Assembly (NCBI RefSeq): GCF_040954645.1
Contig: NC_092806.1
Location: 80,572,641 to 80,636,640, forward strand
From: Diabrotica undecimpunctata
Lineage: Eukaryota; Arthropoda; Insecta; Coleoptera; Chrysomelidae
Length of the DNA: 64,000 nucleotides
Direction: 5' to 3'
Part shown: one piece after another, positions 41,758-58,555 of the stretch
Position numbering within the stretch: position 1 is the stretch's first letter
How the letters are laid out: each line of letters opens with the position of its first letter
Translations under genes and position numbers: made by a program
Notes under the pieces: generated by a model
The model's input: the letters and a program-made list of their open reading frames with translations, nothing else
What the model was told of the DNA's origin: nothing
Database searches by the model: none

Positions 41758-44006
41758 GTCGAATTCTGCCAAAGCGAGGAGATGGTAATAATGAATACAA
41801 ATTTTAAATTACCTAAAAGAAGACTTTATACTTGGAAATCACCTGCGGATTCAGAAGACAACATTGTTCGAAACCAGATAGATTACATTTTAATAAAATC
41901 TAGATATAAAAACGCTATAAAGTCTCTGAGAACATACCCCGGAACTGACATAAATTCAGACCATAATCCATTAGTAAGCGTAATGCAGATAAAATTGAAG
42001 AAGATCCAAAAACAAACAAATATACCACGGTTTGATGTCTCAAAGATAAAAGAAGAACCTATACGTCAGAGCTTAAAACAAGAAATAAATGATAACTTAA
42101 AGAAAATCAAACAAGACGTGATAAAAACAACAGATGTTAATGACAAATGGAACATGGTACAGAAAACTTTAATAAAGGCAGGAGAAAAGCTACTGCAGAC
42201 AAAATAAGAAAAAACAGAGATGGATGACTTCAGAAATCTTAGATCTAGTGGAGGAAAGAAGGAAACATAAAGGCAGGAGTAAAGCAAAATACAAGGAACT
42301 ACAGAGATTGATAGGAAAGAAAATAAAAGAGGCCAAATCCACCTTGCTTGCTAATCAATGCAGTGAAATAGAGGCATATGCTAAACAGTATGATAGCTTT
42401 AATATGCGTAAGAAAATAAAGGAAATGACAAATACACTGAGAAAAAAGAAAGATGCCCTTCTGAGAGACGCAAATGGAAAAATCATTATAGAAATTAAAG
42501 AGAAATTAAAAAAATGGAAGACATACATAACAGATCTGTTTGAGGATAATCGACAAGAACCGGAAGAAATCGACAGCGAAACGGGGCCAGAGATCAGAAT
42601 AGAGGAAATCCAACAAGCGATACGAAACGCAAAAAACGGAAATACTGTAGTTCCAGACGAAATACCTGCGGAACTACTGAAATGTCTAGACGATGAAACT
42701 CTACCTGTACTTCTGGACCTATTTAATGAAGTATATAAAACTGGAAAAATCCCACAGGAATGGTTGGTGTCCACCTTTGTAGCAATACCAAAAACAGTAT
42801 ATGCCAAAGATTTGTTCAGACTATAGGACAATATCACTAATAAGCCATACCCTCAAAATATTTCTAAAGGTGATTCATGGAAGATTATATAGAAAACTAG
42901 AAGATGATATGGATGATACTCAGTTTGGGTTCCGCAAGGAACTGGGAACGAGAGAGGCATTGTTTGCTTTTAATGTCCTCTATCAAAGATGCTTAGATAT
43001 GAACCTAGATATTTATTCCTGTTTCATCGACTTCGAGAAGGCATTCGACAGGGTCCCACATGAAAAACTAATAGAAATACTGAGAAACAAAGATATAGAC
43101 AGACGAGACTTACGAATCATTATCAATCTGTATTGGAATCAAAAGGCCAATATAAAGATAGAAGAACAAAAGTCCGAAAATATAGATATAAAGAGAGGAG
43201 TAAGACAGGGGTGTGTTCTGTCACCATTACTGTTTAACGTGTACAGTGAAGCCATATTCCAGGAAGCGATAGCGGATCTGGGTGATGGAATCTCTGTAAA
43301 CGGAAGAATAGTAAATAACATAAGAATCGCTGATGACACCGTTATAATGGCAGACACCCTGGAATCGCTACAAGAATTGGTAAATAGAATTAACGATTAT
43401 TGCATTAGATACGGACTAAAAATAAATAAGAGAAAAACTTAATTTATGATTGTCTCAAAAACGCAACATGGAAATGAAAGATTAATGATATAGCAAACCC
43501 AAATAGAAAAAGTAGAGACATATAAATATCTGGGAACCTGGGTTGATGACAAAAATGACCAAAGCAGAGAAATCAAAGTCCAAATTGAAACTGCAAATCA
43601 AGCATTTGTGAAAATGAAGACAATGCTTACCAACAGAGACCTTCAGTTGCATCTCAGATGGAGGGCTCTAAGATGTTACATATTTTCTATCTTACTATAC
43701 GGAATGGAAGCTTGGACATTGAAGAAACAACACATAAGAAAAATAGAAGAGTTCGAAATGTGGTGTTACAGAAGAATATTAAAAATTCAGTGGGTTCAAA
43801 GGATTACCAATGCTGAGGTACTACGACGTCTAAATAAGGAGTTAGAAATTATGAACAGCATAAAAAGAAGAAAACTAGAATATTTGGGTCACATAACCAG
43901 AGGAGAAAAATATGAGCTGCTGAGAATTATTATGCAAGGAAGGATCCAAGGAAGAAGAAGCATAATAAGAAGACGAATCTCCTGGCTGAAGAACCTTAGA
44001 GAATGA
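41757..44006 (+). pseudogene. LINE ORF2, endonuclease end and reverse transcriptase
   Basis: 41782-42207: endonuclease end with RNQIDYILIKSRYKNAIKSL and INSDHNPL. 42224-42826: linker and RT start (NAKNGNTVVPDEIPAELLKC). 42801-43442: YRTISLISHTLKIFLKVIHG, QFGFRKELGTREALFAFNVL, motif A SCFIDFEKAFDRVPHEKLIE (Asp intact), RGVRQGCVLSPLLFNVYSEA and motif C RIADDTVIMADT. 43443-44006: YKYLGTWVDDKNDQ, LYGMEAWTLKKQHIRKIEEF, EMWCYRRILKIQWVQR and RRKLEYLGHI. Stops or frameshifts near 42207, 42820, 43442 and 43490. The catalytic motifs are better preserved than in the 24571 element. Confidence 0.88.
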
Positions 44007-44116
44007 TTTAACTGTAGTTCACTACAACTTTTCAGAGCAGCAGCCAACAAAGTGACCATAGCCGTTATGATATCCAATCTCCGATAGGAGATGGAACTTT
44101 AAAAAGAAGAAGAAGA
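41757..44116 (+). mobile_element. 5'-truncated LINE with GAA tail
   Basis: Starts within the endonuclease (EFCQSEEMVIMNTNFKLPKR), runs through RT and the C-terminal region, and ends with ATATCCAATCTCCGATAGGA, GATGGAAC and an (A)n/(GAA)n tail at 44100-44116. The same 3' end occurs at 32848 and 61690. It may be RTE-like (inference). Confidence 0.85.
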
Positions 44117-45545
44117 TCGTTTTCTTGGTATTTTTTATTTCCTCCTCTACATAGATCCTCATGTAGCAGAGGTCGGAGATACTCTTTATCTTTTGGTCAT
44201 CTTTCGTCTTGATTGTAACCAGAAAGAGAGGAAGTGGTTTCCTGTCTACTCTTTTAGAGATGATGTTGGTCACCCTCGTTGCTTGTATCCCTTTATTTAC
44301 CAATTCGTTAAGGATAGTGTTCATGTCAGTATTGTCTGAGAGTACTCTGATGACTACTCTTTTTAGTTTACCATTGTCAATTGGATATGCAATAAAATCG
44401 ACTAGAGGGCTGTGATTATCTAATAGTTTGACCATCTCCAGATAGTCCTCTCTTGTTTTGTTTGGATGATCCAGATTTTGCAAATTTGTTTACCGAAAAG
44501 ATATTTTTGCTCGCTGCTTGCTGTAGTCATTGCTGTTCACCAACTGACTTCACGATAATTACCGGTGGTGTTGGCAATGCTTTTTGAGTTGCTTTCGCTG
44601 CTTCGTGGGTTTTATCCTTTTTGGTTTGTTTTTTCACAGTTTTGCTTATGCCCGGCTGTGCTGCTGCTTCCTTGCTTTCCTTAGATTTACTTTTTATTTC
44701 TCTTTCTTGGATTGTTTTATCTATCTCCTTTTCCTTTCGTTGTTGTATTTTTTTAGTCTGCTTTTCAGCAATACTTATTTTAGATTCCTCCTCCACCATA
44801 GTTTTGTATAGTATATGCATTACCATTAGTATATTTCCTTTTTTTTGTTGAGTTTGCCAGTCGGCATCCTCTGTTTCCATCTCTTGCACCGTTTCTGTTC
44901 CAGGATCCTAATCCATCAGGGTTAGGATCCTGTCCGTAAGGCGTTTGGTTTCCTTCTCTTTGGCTTTTATTATGTTCTGGAGTTCCTGCATCTATTGTTG
45001 CATTACGCCATTCTCATATTATGTTCTCGTGCTGTAAGACAATGATGTTGTTGAGTTTGTCGATTGCACAAGCCATTTCCTCGCATTCTTTCGCATTTGC
45101 CTTTTAGGCTTCCTCCAACGCGGATTCTTTTCGTGTCCTCCACAGATTACGAGTCAGAGTGACTACTCTTGCATCCTTTATCTTAAAGTCGGTATTATAA
45201 TCGATGCCGGTATCAAAATCAATCAAATTTAGATTAGCTACGACCTGGGGAGGCGACGGGTTGTCGTCATCATCTGCTTCCACCTGCGTGTCATCACGGA
45301 CATCAAGATGTTTGGAAACTTTACTCAGAAGACTCTGTTTTTGTCCCGCCGACTGGCCGCTGCCAGGCGGTTTATCTGGGTGTCGTGCCAGGGGCCTGCG
45401 CGGTTGTTCAGTTTCATTTTCTGATTTCTCAGAGAGGTTTTCCCTTGTCGATTCTCTGAGGGAACGTTTCTGTCTGATAACACCTTACAGTGTTATCCCT
45501 GTCGACACCGTACAGACAACCCGTAAATTTTCGCTAACGTGCTAA
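44117..45545 (-). pseudogene. Jockey-type LINE ORF1 (Gag-like), antisense
   Basis: On the - strand, 44483-44120 reads LVDFIAYPIDNGKLKRVVIR, VNKGIQATRVTNIISKRVDR and KPLPLFLVTIKTKDDQKIKS, the PRE_C2HC region of Jockey-group ORF1 proteins. Upstream at 44889-44527 is a Lys/Glu-rich linker, and a further N-terminal stretch runs back to about 45540 (LSEKSENETEQPRRPLA, VVANLNLIDFDTGIDYNTDF) in changing frames. The zinc knuckles that should follow are cut off at 44117 by the tail of the + strand LINE. The 5' end at about 45540 may be original. Confidence 0.75.
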
Positions 45546-46535
45546 TTAGTAGCAACCTCCGAGAGAAGTTAATTAAATCATCTTTTATGAAAATAATTTA
45601 TAAACACACTGCATACTATGTCACAACAAAATTTACAATTATCAATTGTCAGTAGTTAAATCAATCACCGGCCATCGTTCTATGGCTGTCTTTGTTCGAT
45701 GCATGGTGTTGTGTTTAGACAGGCGGCTTAAGTTAATCATTTTAGTTTCTCTGAGAAGGAAGGAGACATAATATAAAAGATAATTCGTGAATAATGTCAT
45801 CCTTGTGCAAAGATCCAGCAGATGAATGATCTGTATGTACGTATATTACTGTATACCGCAAGGTTACTGCACGTATCTCGATTTTTCGAGTCACGCTAAA
45901 TATTATTTCGGACCCGTGCAAAACATACCGATCGATAAGAAGTATTGACTTAAAATACTAATAACTTTATGCATAGTGAATGCTTCATAAAACTGAAGTA
46001 TGGTAATAGTACTTTTCGATAGTGATACAACATATAGGGTGATCAGTTTAACATCTCCAAGAACATAATGTATTTACGTTTTGACTTGTATTCGATTTTA
46101 TCATAATTAATTATTTTTATAATTCTTGAATAACATTAAAAAACTATGTCTACACCAGGTTGTTGCTTTTGTACTCCTCGTCAATTATACACGGTATTCA
46201 ACTTGTTACGATTTTCATTTAAATTTGGTTATAACTTTTTAAATATTATGTAACACGAAACAGCTTTATATTCTTGTAACGAAGAAGTAAGCGAATGTTA
46301 ACTTTAAAATAAAATATAAGATGTTTCGTTAAAACAACATATCTTTGATGCGGTACAGTGTTATGGAAGACCCTGTATGTTTGTAATTAATTTTAAAATG
46401 TGAAGCTTATAGCTACCTCCTAATTTTGTAAATAAAATTTTTTTTGGTATCTCCTATAATAATAACAGATATAACGGACTTTGTCAAAAAAGTTTATCAC
46501 TCCGTATAATGGTCAATTGGTAAAATATTTTTCAG
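45546..46535. other. EPRS intron end, AT-rich
   Basis: No gene is seen before the EPRS exon. Weak inverted matches at 46033 (TATAGGGTGATC) and 46370 (GAAGACCCTGTA) could be the ends of a small MITE, but the likeness is short. The final 40 bp form the polypyrimidine tract and acceptor of the EPRS exon. Confidence 0.5.
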
Positions 46536-46829
46536 GTCGATGATAGTGGTACTAAAAGGCACACTCGACTTGGTCTGGAAGCAAAAAAAGAAGAACAATT
46601 GTCAGACTGGTATTCTCAAGTTATTACAAAAGGAGAACTAATAGAATATTACGATGTTTCTGGATGTTACATTTTTAGACCATGGTCATTCGCGATATGG
46701 GAAGCTATCAAAGATTGGTTTGATTCCGAAATTAAGAAACTAGGTGTTCAAAATTGCTATTTTCCAATATTTGTTTCCAAAGCTGCTTTAGAAAAGGAGA
46801 AGACTCATATAGAAGACTTTGCTCCAGAG
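46536..46829 (+). CDS. EPRS: EPRS exon, start of prolyl-tRNA synthetase catalytic domain
   Basis: This exon encodes the start of the class II ProRS core of the bifunctional glutamyl/prolyl-tRNA synthetase, the cytosolic enzyme that charges tRNA-Glu and tRNA-Pro in the multisynthetase complex. It reads 98 codons without a stop. Recognisable stretches are [20 protein letters not shown] near the start, [20 protein letters not shown] (around the motif 1 region) and [20 protein letters not shown] near the end. These match animal EPRS closely from memory. A T-rich tract and AG lie at 46534-46535 and a GT donor follows at 46830. The reading frame passes into the next exon in phase 0. There is no frameshift or stop, in sharp contrast to all surrounding genes. 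The preceding exon is not found in the window. Confidence 0.95.
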
Positions 46830-46957
46830 GTAAATTAATTGTAAATTATTTACTTCTTATTTCTAATTATTCATTTACGTTTTGTATAATATCTACTAGA
46901 TTTATAATAATAATTTTACTGCTTTACTTTAAAATGTTTAAATATATAACTTTTCAG

Positions 46958-47110
46958 GTTGCATGGGTTACCAAATCGGGTGATTCAGATATGGCAGAAC
47001 CTATTGCAGTTAGACCAACATCTGAAACTGTAATGTATCCGGCATATTCAAAATGGATTCAGTCATATCGTGACCTTCCTATTAAACTAAATCAATGGAA
47101 CAATGTTGTT
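46958..47110 (+). CDS. EPRS: EPRS exon, ProRS core
   Basis: The exon is 51 codons long, in frame with the previous one across a 128-bp intron (46830-46957). It starts after TTTTCAG and ends at GTAAGT. It encodes the stretch containing [20 protein letters not shown] and [13 protein letters not shown], the proline and ATP site segment conserved in eukaryote and archaeal-type ProRS (the TSE and RPTSE region). Phase is 0 at both ends. It has no disabling change. Confidence 0.95.
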
Positions 47111-47339
47111 GTAAGTGTAATATTGTTTCTATTTTCAGCATTGGAAGTTTTTATTCTGATAGGTAGAGTAATTTATTCTTACTTTTAGATTGTATAATTT
47201 GTTGTTGTTGAAGAAATTTAGATATTTTTAAAATAGCCTTAGGTCAACTCAGCCTTAAAATGAGTACCTTGGGTAAAACCAGGCATCCCATCGTCAGACA
47301 TATGAAAAGAAAACTACCCTTCCTACTCACAAAACTACT

Positions 47340-47630
47340 GAAAACAAACTTCCTGTCGGGTACGTCGACACCCTGGAGGCAATACTTCTTTTTTACCGAA
47401 TATCTAGATAAAAAGCTCACATCGAGCTTTGTATACGAACAGGCAGGGATCGGGTTTCTGGGGTTTTGCCGATTCCATTACACTGAAAACGAACTTCCTG
47501 GCGGGTACGTCGACAACCTGGAGGCAACACTTCTTTTTTACCGAACACCTAGATAAAAAGCTCACTTAGAGCTTTGCACACGAACAGGCAGGGATCGGTT
47601 ATCTGTGGTTTTGCCGAATCCATTACACGA
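47340..47630. repeat. Two about 144-bp direct repeats
   Basis: Units start GAAAACAAACTTCCTG (47340) and GAAAACGAACTTCCTG (47483). Each includes GGGTACGTCGACA, TGGAGGCAA, ACTTCTTTTTTACCGAA and ACGAACAGGCAGGGATCGG. A related but more diverged copy of the last part (GGTTTTCTGTGGTTTCCCAA) is at 50738-50810. The open frame 47260-47556 that spans them is probably not a gene. Confidence 0.85.
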
Positions 47631-48539
47631 TTATACCTGTCCATGTAGAGGTTACAGTCACAGCTGCCGTCAATGCGAACACCAGTGCCAAAATCCATAT
47701 ATAAATCCATTATATTCATTTAATTCAGTCAATAACAATAACCCAACACAATTCTGAAAACAACCATTATCAAGCCCTTTCCCATCTGAAGACACCCTCC
47801 TCCGCAGGACACCAACAAACCACCATCAGGACAAACAACCAGAAACCAGTGCCGCAATCCAAAAAACACTAACACGCCTTGAAGAGGCGACAAAGTCATC
47901 TAATCGGAACTCCTAGAACATCGAAACAAGAAAAACAATGAATCTAAAACCAGGGGTAATAATAGGCGATTGAAGCGTAGCACTGGCCCCATTACCTTTC
48001 TTATATACCGTATGCCCAAGAGATAGCATAGGTACTACCCCGCTATAATCCCAAAACCGCACGAGCAGTATAAAGAAAGACTATTATGATAATTTGTGTT
48101 CTGCTGTGAGTGAACGAGACAATCGCGCGTAAACTCGCAACGTGAACGCACACACCAGTGAAGTTCCAGAAAAAACCGCAAAGGTCCAAACCGCGAAAAC
48201 GGCAAAGCAGCGCGTGCCAACGGTCGCGAAATCCTAGTGAACCCGCGAACGGATCTATGGTGCCGACGGGACGCGTTGTGGATGCTTGGACCACCAGAAA
48301 CAAACAATAGATGCGAGATTGCCACGTGGAGGTATATAATAGTGCATGTAAGGTACCAAAACTGGCAATCTAGCATCAAAACCGAACGGGCGTGGCGCCA
48401 GCCGGTCGATAATTCCTAGAAACGGTTATTGAAAAATAGGGGACAAGGAAGTATTGGCATTGGTGCCGAACTGGAGCTCATCGACGTAAAGCCCTACCGA
48501 AATATGCAATACGCAAGTGTACACTCAAACCAGGTAAAG

Positions 48540-49795
<1,256 letters not shown>

Positions 49796-50722
49796 ACGCC
49801 ACGAACACGATCAAAGCACGAAAACAAAAAGATCCACCCAAATCACCAAAAACACCAGACACAGATTGGTGCACCAATTCAGACACACACTCCACCTCAT
49901 CACACACATATCACACGTGTCCGTCACCATAGATGGACACGAACCAAGGTCGCCACGGGAATGGAAGCAGGCTATGGGGGAGATCTGCCACCAAAATCCT
50001 GAGGCGACCAGCGAACACCTCGTACCAATAGTTCAAATCGTACACCAAAAAATAAAACAATCATCAACCACACCAGAGCAAATCAGAAAACTAATCAATA
50101 ATGCCTTTATGTCCGCTTATCCCGGATTCCGCCCACCCCCCAACCCCACCTCCATCCTCACCAACACCCTCAATCATACCACCACCCTCTCCCCCACCTC
50201 CACCTGAACTAATCACATCCATACCAGCACGCCGTAACCCCAAACACACAACACACACAAATACTACATCACACTAATCCCTAGGAAGTTTTCTAGCCAA
50301 AGAAAACTTCTCAGAACCCTCAAAAATAATAACCTCCTTGAAGATATCCCTTTCGACGGAATCGGAATCATCCGGAAACCAGGCCATCCTCTACACAACG
50401 GGTCCATTCCCAACATAAAAGACTGGAAAGGGAGCTACGATTGAATACAGATCCAACTCCTCACATAAATACACAACACTACACTCTCCCGCACATCAAA
50501 TACACACATCAAAACCTACACACACGACTATCATTAATAGACATTACACTTTACCTATACATTCACATTCATAAACATATAGAAATTCATTTAATAAACA
50601 TATAGAATCCAATAACACACAACCAACACATGCTAACATATCACAATCATAAACACCTAAACACAACACCAAAACAGTAAACAGTGAGCACCACACACAC
50701 TCCTTAAGAGTCGAATCAAATA

Positions 50723-51019
50723 TCACAAGGACAGGTGGAGATTGGTTTTCTGTGGTTTCCCAATCTCATTGTCCAACGATACCTGATCCTGGGTTAGGAC
50801 ACAGCCACAGCTATCCTCCACGCGTTTAACCCAAACAAACCAAGACCAACAATCTGAAAGGAACCGTTTTCCACGGAACTTGTACTTAGTAGCGGGCTTG
50901 GTCCACACGGCTCCAATAAGGCTGTTATAGTTCTTCTGACACTTCTGCCTACAGCGGCGGCACCCGGTCTTAGTCAACCCAACCAGACATGCAAACTGCA
51001 CCAAAATATAAACCTCCAT
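50723..51019 (-). CDS. Unrecognised 98-codon ORF
   Basis: It reads MEVYILVQFACLVGLTKTGC, then RRCRQKCQKNY, KPATKYKFRGKRFLSDCWSW and VKRVEDSCGC. Clusters of Cys and basic residues suggest a possible small zinc-binding segment, but no family is known to me. It lies in the EPRS intron in antisense. It could equally be chance or a transposon scrap. Confidence 0.2.
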   Translation of the reverse strand: MEVYILVQFACLVGLTKTGCRRCRQKCQKNYNSLIGAVWTKPATKYKFRGKRFLSDCWSWFVWVKRVEDSCGCVLTQDQVSLDNEIGKPQKTNLHLSL

Positions 51020-51281
51020 CCTTGAAGAAGCGCAAAGCTTATAACAAGGTTAAAACTTTAGGTCATTTGTGAGTGAACATTGATTTCTCCAATATACGGT
51101 ATTGTTCTTCAACAAAAACAAGTTTAGGAGCTCCTAGTTAAATTCAAATTCAAAAGAAATCATAACATTAAGAAGTGCTATTTGTTTGAAGTAACTATTG
51201 CTTAATCGTATTTAGTTTCGGTGATCAAAACTGTTTACCTCCGTATTGTTCTGAAGCTATTTTCTTGTGGCATTTTAAATT

Positions 51282-51449
51282 AATTACTATTTAAATGGGA
51301 ATAAGCCACAATTAAAGGTTAAAATACGTTTATTGACGTTTCAATTTCCACTTCCAATTCCACAAAAAAGATTTCCAAAGTGGAAATTGAAACGTCAATA
51401 AACGTATTTTAACCTTTAATTGAGGCTTATTCCCATTTAAATAGTAATT
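51282..51449. repeat. Foldback MITE with about 75-bp arms
   Basis: AATTACTATTTAAATGGGAA on the left and its reverse complement on the right continue inward through AAAATACGTTTATTGACGTT to GGAAATTGAAAC/CTTTCC-type centres, giving near-perfect inverted arms. TGTTTACCTCCG occurs at about 51232-51243 and again at about 51450-51461, a possible target duplication of a slightly larger element. It ends about 107 bp before EPRS exon 51557. Confidence 0.9.
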
Positions 51450-51529
51450 TGTTTACCTCCGGGTGAAAATTCATAAACTTTTTGTATAGTTCATATTGTC
51501 GCCCCTTTAACTCATTGTTATGGATTTAG

Positions 51530-52610
<1,081 letters not shown>

Positions 52611-52621
52611 CTACAAAGCCA

Positions 52622-55430
<2,809 letters not shown>

Positions 55431-55984
55431 TACCGATTCGGCAAATTTTCAACTACCGTATACGTTATTCAGTATGTGGAACAAAGATAACACTTAATTG
55501 TTTGAATACGAGTGAGACACAATCCACGCACTTGGAGTAGCGAGTCTAATTTTTAAACAGTGTTGCGAAATTTCTGTAACATAACTCCTTCTAAAACATT
55601 AGTCGGATACATGAGTGTAACATAATGTTTAAATCCACTACAGTTCATTGTAGAATGAAAATTAATATTGCCCCAACAAACCTTACATGAAGTAATCATG
55701 TAAGTATTATTTTTTAAACGATTATATTATTACTTCATTAATTAACAAAGAATACTGAATTGAGAAATTGAGATGCGACAACAGCGTGAGCTAAATAAAT
55801 AACGCACTTCAGTAGACAGACAAATAGTATAAACCATTTGCCCTCTCTACGACTTCCCCTCAAAAGAATAGGCGGTCCTTATCTGTACAGCAGGTTTAAG
55901 GTCAATAAGGTAAGGTCTATTTCTTTGATTTTTAGCTGTCGTGGTAAAAGGTTGAAAACAAATAATTAACATGCCAAGCGTATA

Positions 55985-57868
55985 CAGTAGAACCTCGATA
56001 AGTTAAATTCCAAGGGAAAAACCAAATATTTTAAGTTATAGAGGTTTTAAGTTATCAATTTATGTTGTGATGGATTAATATAGGTCAGAAGTTCATTAAA
56101 ATATAGGCATTTATTATACACTACATTACTACATACACTACATTCATTTATTATATTCGTTACAAAAAGTTAAAGCAATAATTAAAGGTATAGTATACTA
56201 AAAAAAGTCTGTGGTTTTCTTTTGTTTTAAACAATTCATAGATTCTAAATCGATTTGATTTTCAATAACATAGAGAAGAAAATACGTTATCTTTTATGTT
56301 TCTACACTGCTCTATAAATGATCGTACAGTCGTTATAGCACTCTTGCTTCGTTGATTGATATGCTCTTAGATGAAATTTGTGGGTCGTCATTAAATTCAT
56401 CGTCTTTATAACTTTAAATACAGTACATGTTGTTATTCTATTATTCAGGATCATTATTATCTTCCTCTTCAAAATGATTTCTTGAGGTTCTGAAGAAAAA
56501 CCACAGGTTCTAAAGCAGTTTTTCACTGTGAGGAGTGTTACGTTTTGCCATGTTTTGTCCACCATCCTTATTACTTGAAGAACATTGATAGAAGAAATCG
56601 TATTTTGCTCCATATCAACTATCATTCTTCTAACAACTTCTTTTCTGTATAATGTTTTAAAATTTTTAATGATACCCTGATCCAAAGGTTGAAGTTGTGA
56701 TGTTGTGTTTGGTGGAAGAAATTGTACTTTGATTGTCTTTAATGGTGGTATGTCCCCGTGTGCTGTTCATTTGTCGATGAACAGAACAATTTTTCTATTT
56801 CAAGTTGCCCTTTGCTAATCTATATTAATCAGCCATTTTTTAAAAAGTTCTGCTGTCATCCATGCTTTTTTATTGGCTTCATAATCCATGGGTAGTGATT
56901 TTAAACCTGCAAAAGACCGAGGTTTTTTTGACTTACCTATATAATTAAAGGTTTGAGTTTTTCTGTGCCCGTAAAATTTGCACAAAGCAGAATCGTAAGT
57001 CGCTCCTTGCTGTGTTTTTCTCCATGACATTTTTTATTTTTGAATGTTAATGTTTTTTCGGGAAGACATTTAAAAAACAGACCAGTTTCATCAGCATTAA
57101 AAACATCATTGGGATCATAATTATTCACTAAATTATGCAAGTCAGATTTCCATTCTTGGCAGACTGATTTGCTTACGCTCGTACGTTCGTCGCACATTTT
57201 TTTAAGGCTAAATCATTCGTTTATTGAAATTCTCTAACCAGCCATTGCTGGCTTTAAAATTATCGATTTTTAGTGAATTAGCGAACTCTACAGCCTTTTC
57301 TTTCAGTATGGGTCCACTGATACTGATGTTTTTGTTTCGATACTGTTTTAACCACGTAAACAAACACTGTTCCAAATTAGGGAATTCGGCAATTTTTGTC
57401 TCCTGATTCTTGTTTTTTCAATAGTTCGGTTTCTTTTTTTATGATGATTGATAATGTACTCTCGTGTATTCCAAACAGAGCCGGAACTTCTTTTCTTTTG
57501 AATCCATTTTTCACTGCTTCTATAGCTTTTAATTTATCAGCATATGTTAGCGTTGTTAATTTTCTTTTTGAACTCATTTTAAGCAAGGTATCACACAGTA
57601 TCTAAATCGATGTTTCTAGAACAGTGATCAAAACTTATGATACAGTAAGCTGTTCAGCTGTCATTGGTAAACAATTTTATGTTATAGAGATTGTGAAAAC
57701 ATTTCTTTAAGTTACTGAGGGCCAATATTGATATTATTTATTTAAGTTATCGAGATTGTGTATTTTAAGTTGTAGAAGTTTTGGGCTCCGATGGGAAGGG
57801 AACATATAATTTTTTGAAGTTATAGAGGTTTTTAAGTTATTGTGGTTTGACCTATCGAGGTTCTACTG
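55985..57868 (-). mobile_element. Tigger/pogo DNA transposon
   Basis: Ends CAGTAGAACCTCGATA (55985) and its reverse complement (57868), the hallmark of pogo/Tigger elements. TA lies on both sides (55983-55984 and 57869-57870). It is 1,884 bp, with a transposase on the - strand. It is inserted inside the mariner-type element 55433-59297. Confidence 0.93.
56302..57586 (-). pseudogene. Tigger/pogo transposase
   Basis: On the - strand: a CENP-B-type N-terminal HTH (57586-57377: KRKLTTLTYADKLKAIEAVK and FGIHESTLS), a second DNA-binding region near 57360-57200, the DDE core with NADETGLFFK (first Asp), RKIVLFIDK at about 56780 (second Asp) followed by a stop, and QLQPLDQGIIKNFK at 56690 (third Asp). 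The stop lies where a conserved Cys is usual. Frames change near 57380 and 57000-56940. It is dead. Confidence 0.88.
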
Positions 57869-57994
57869 TATTTTCAAAAAGAAAAGATTCAAATGGTATT
57901 ATGGGAACCATTCTATTGTAGAAATAATACAGATATTTATTGCTGCTTTTTAAAAACAATAACTTTTTAAAAAATGGTTTCCGATGAATCTTAA

Positions 57995-58555
57995 TTGACA
58001 ATCCATAAACGTCATAATCCATCTGTCCTCCGCTATTGGTCTAGGGAAAAGAAACATTTGAGTATTGCTCTGAAAACACAATTCCCAAAGAAATTAAATG
58101 TGTGGACTGGCATTTATAACGATAATATAATTGGTCCATTTTTTATTACGGGAAATCTGAATGGACGAAAGTATCTAGATTTATTATGCAATCAGATTAT
58201 TCCAGCAGTTCGAAACCTTGCGGTCAACTTCGATGATGTTTGGTTTCAACAGGATGGTTGCCCAGCACATAATGCAATCGAAGTTACAAATTATTTGGAA
58301 CAAACATTTCCTGGACGAATAATTTCTACACGAGGAACAATAAAATGGCCCCTTAGATCACCAGATTTAGCACCTTTGGTATTTTATTTCTTAGGAATGC
58401 TAAAATCAAAATTATATCGGCATGAATTCGAACGAGCCACCAATTTAGCGGAATTGTAAGAAACAATTGTTCAACTTTGTAGTCGAGTACAACCAAATCA
58501 GCTAAATGCAATGAGACTTGCTTTAATTGATAGATTCGGATTTTGTTTAGCTTAA
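57995..58555 (+). pseudogene. DD41D-like transposase, N-terminally lost
   Basis: KRHNPSVLRYWSREKKHLSI, KLNVWTGIYNDNIIGPFFIT, VWFQQDGCPAHNAIEVTNYL (second Asp) and RSPDLAPLVFYFLGMLKSKL. The third catalytic Asp, expected after LAPL, is Val here. A stop at 58457 cuts the frame, and family-like sequence goes on to about 58555. It lies just right of the Tigger insert. Confidence 0.85.

Noticed and set aside
44584..44851. Phe/Leu-rich + frames of about 75 codons
   Set aside because: They are antisense of the Lys/Glu-rich Jockey ORF1 linker.
46033..46380. Possible small MITE with TATAGGGTGATC and GAAGACCCTGTA ends
   Set aside because: The inverted match is only about 6-8 bp and no target duplication is convincing.
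47260..47556. A 98-codon + frame (MSTLGKTRHPIVRH)
   Set aside because: It spans two 144-bp direct repeats inside an EPRS intron and has no family likeness.
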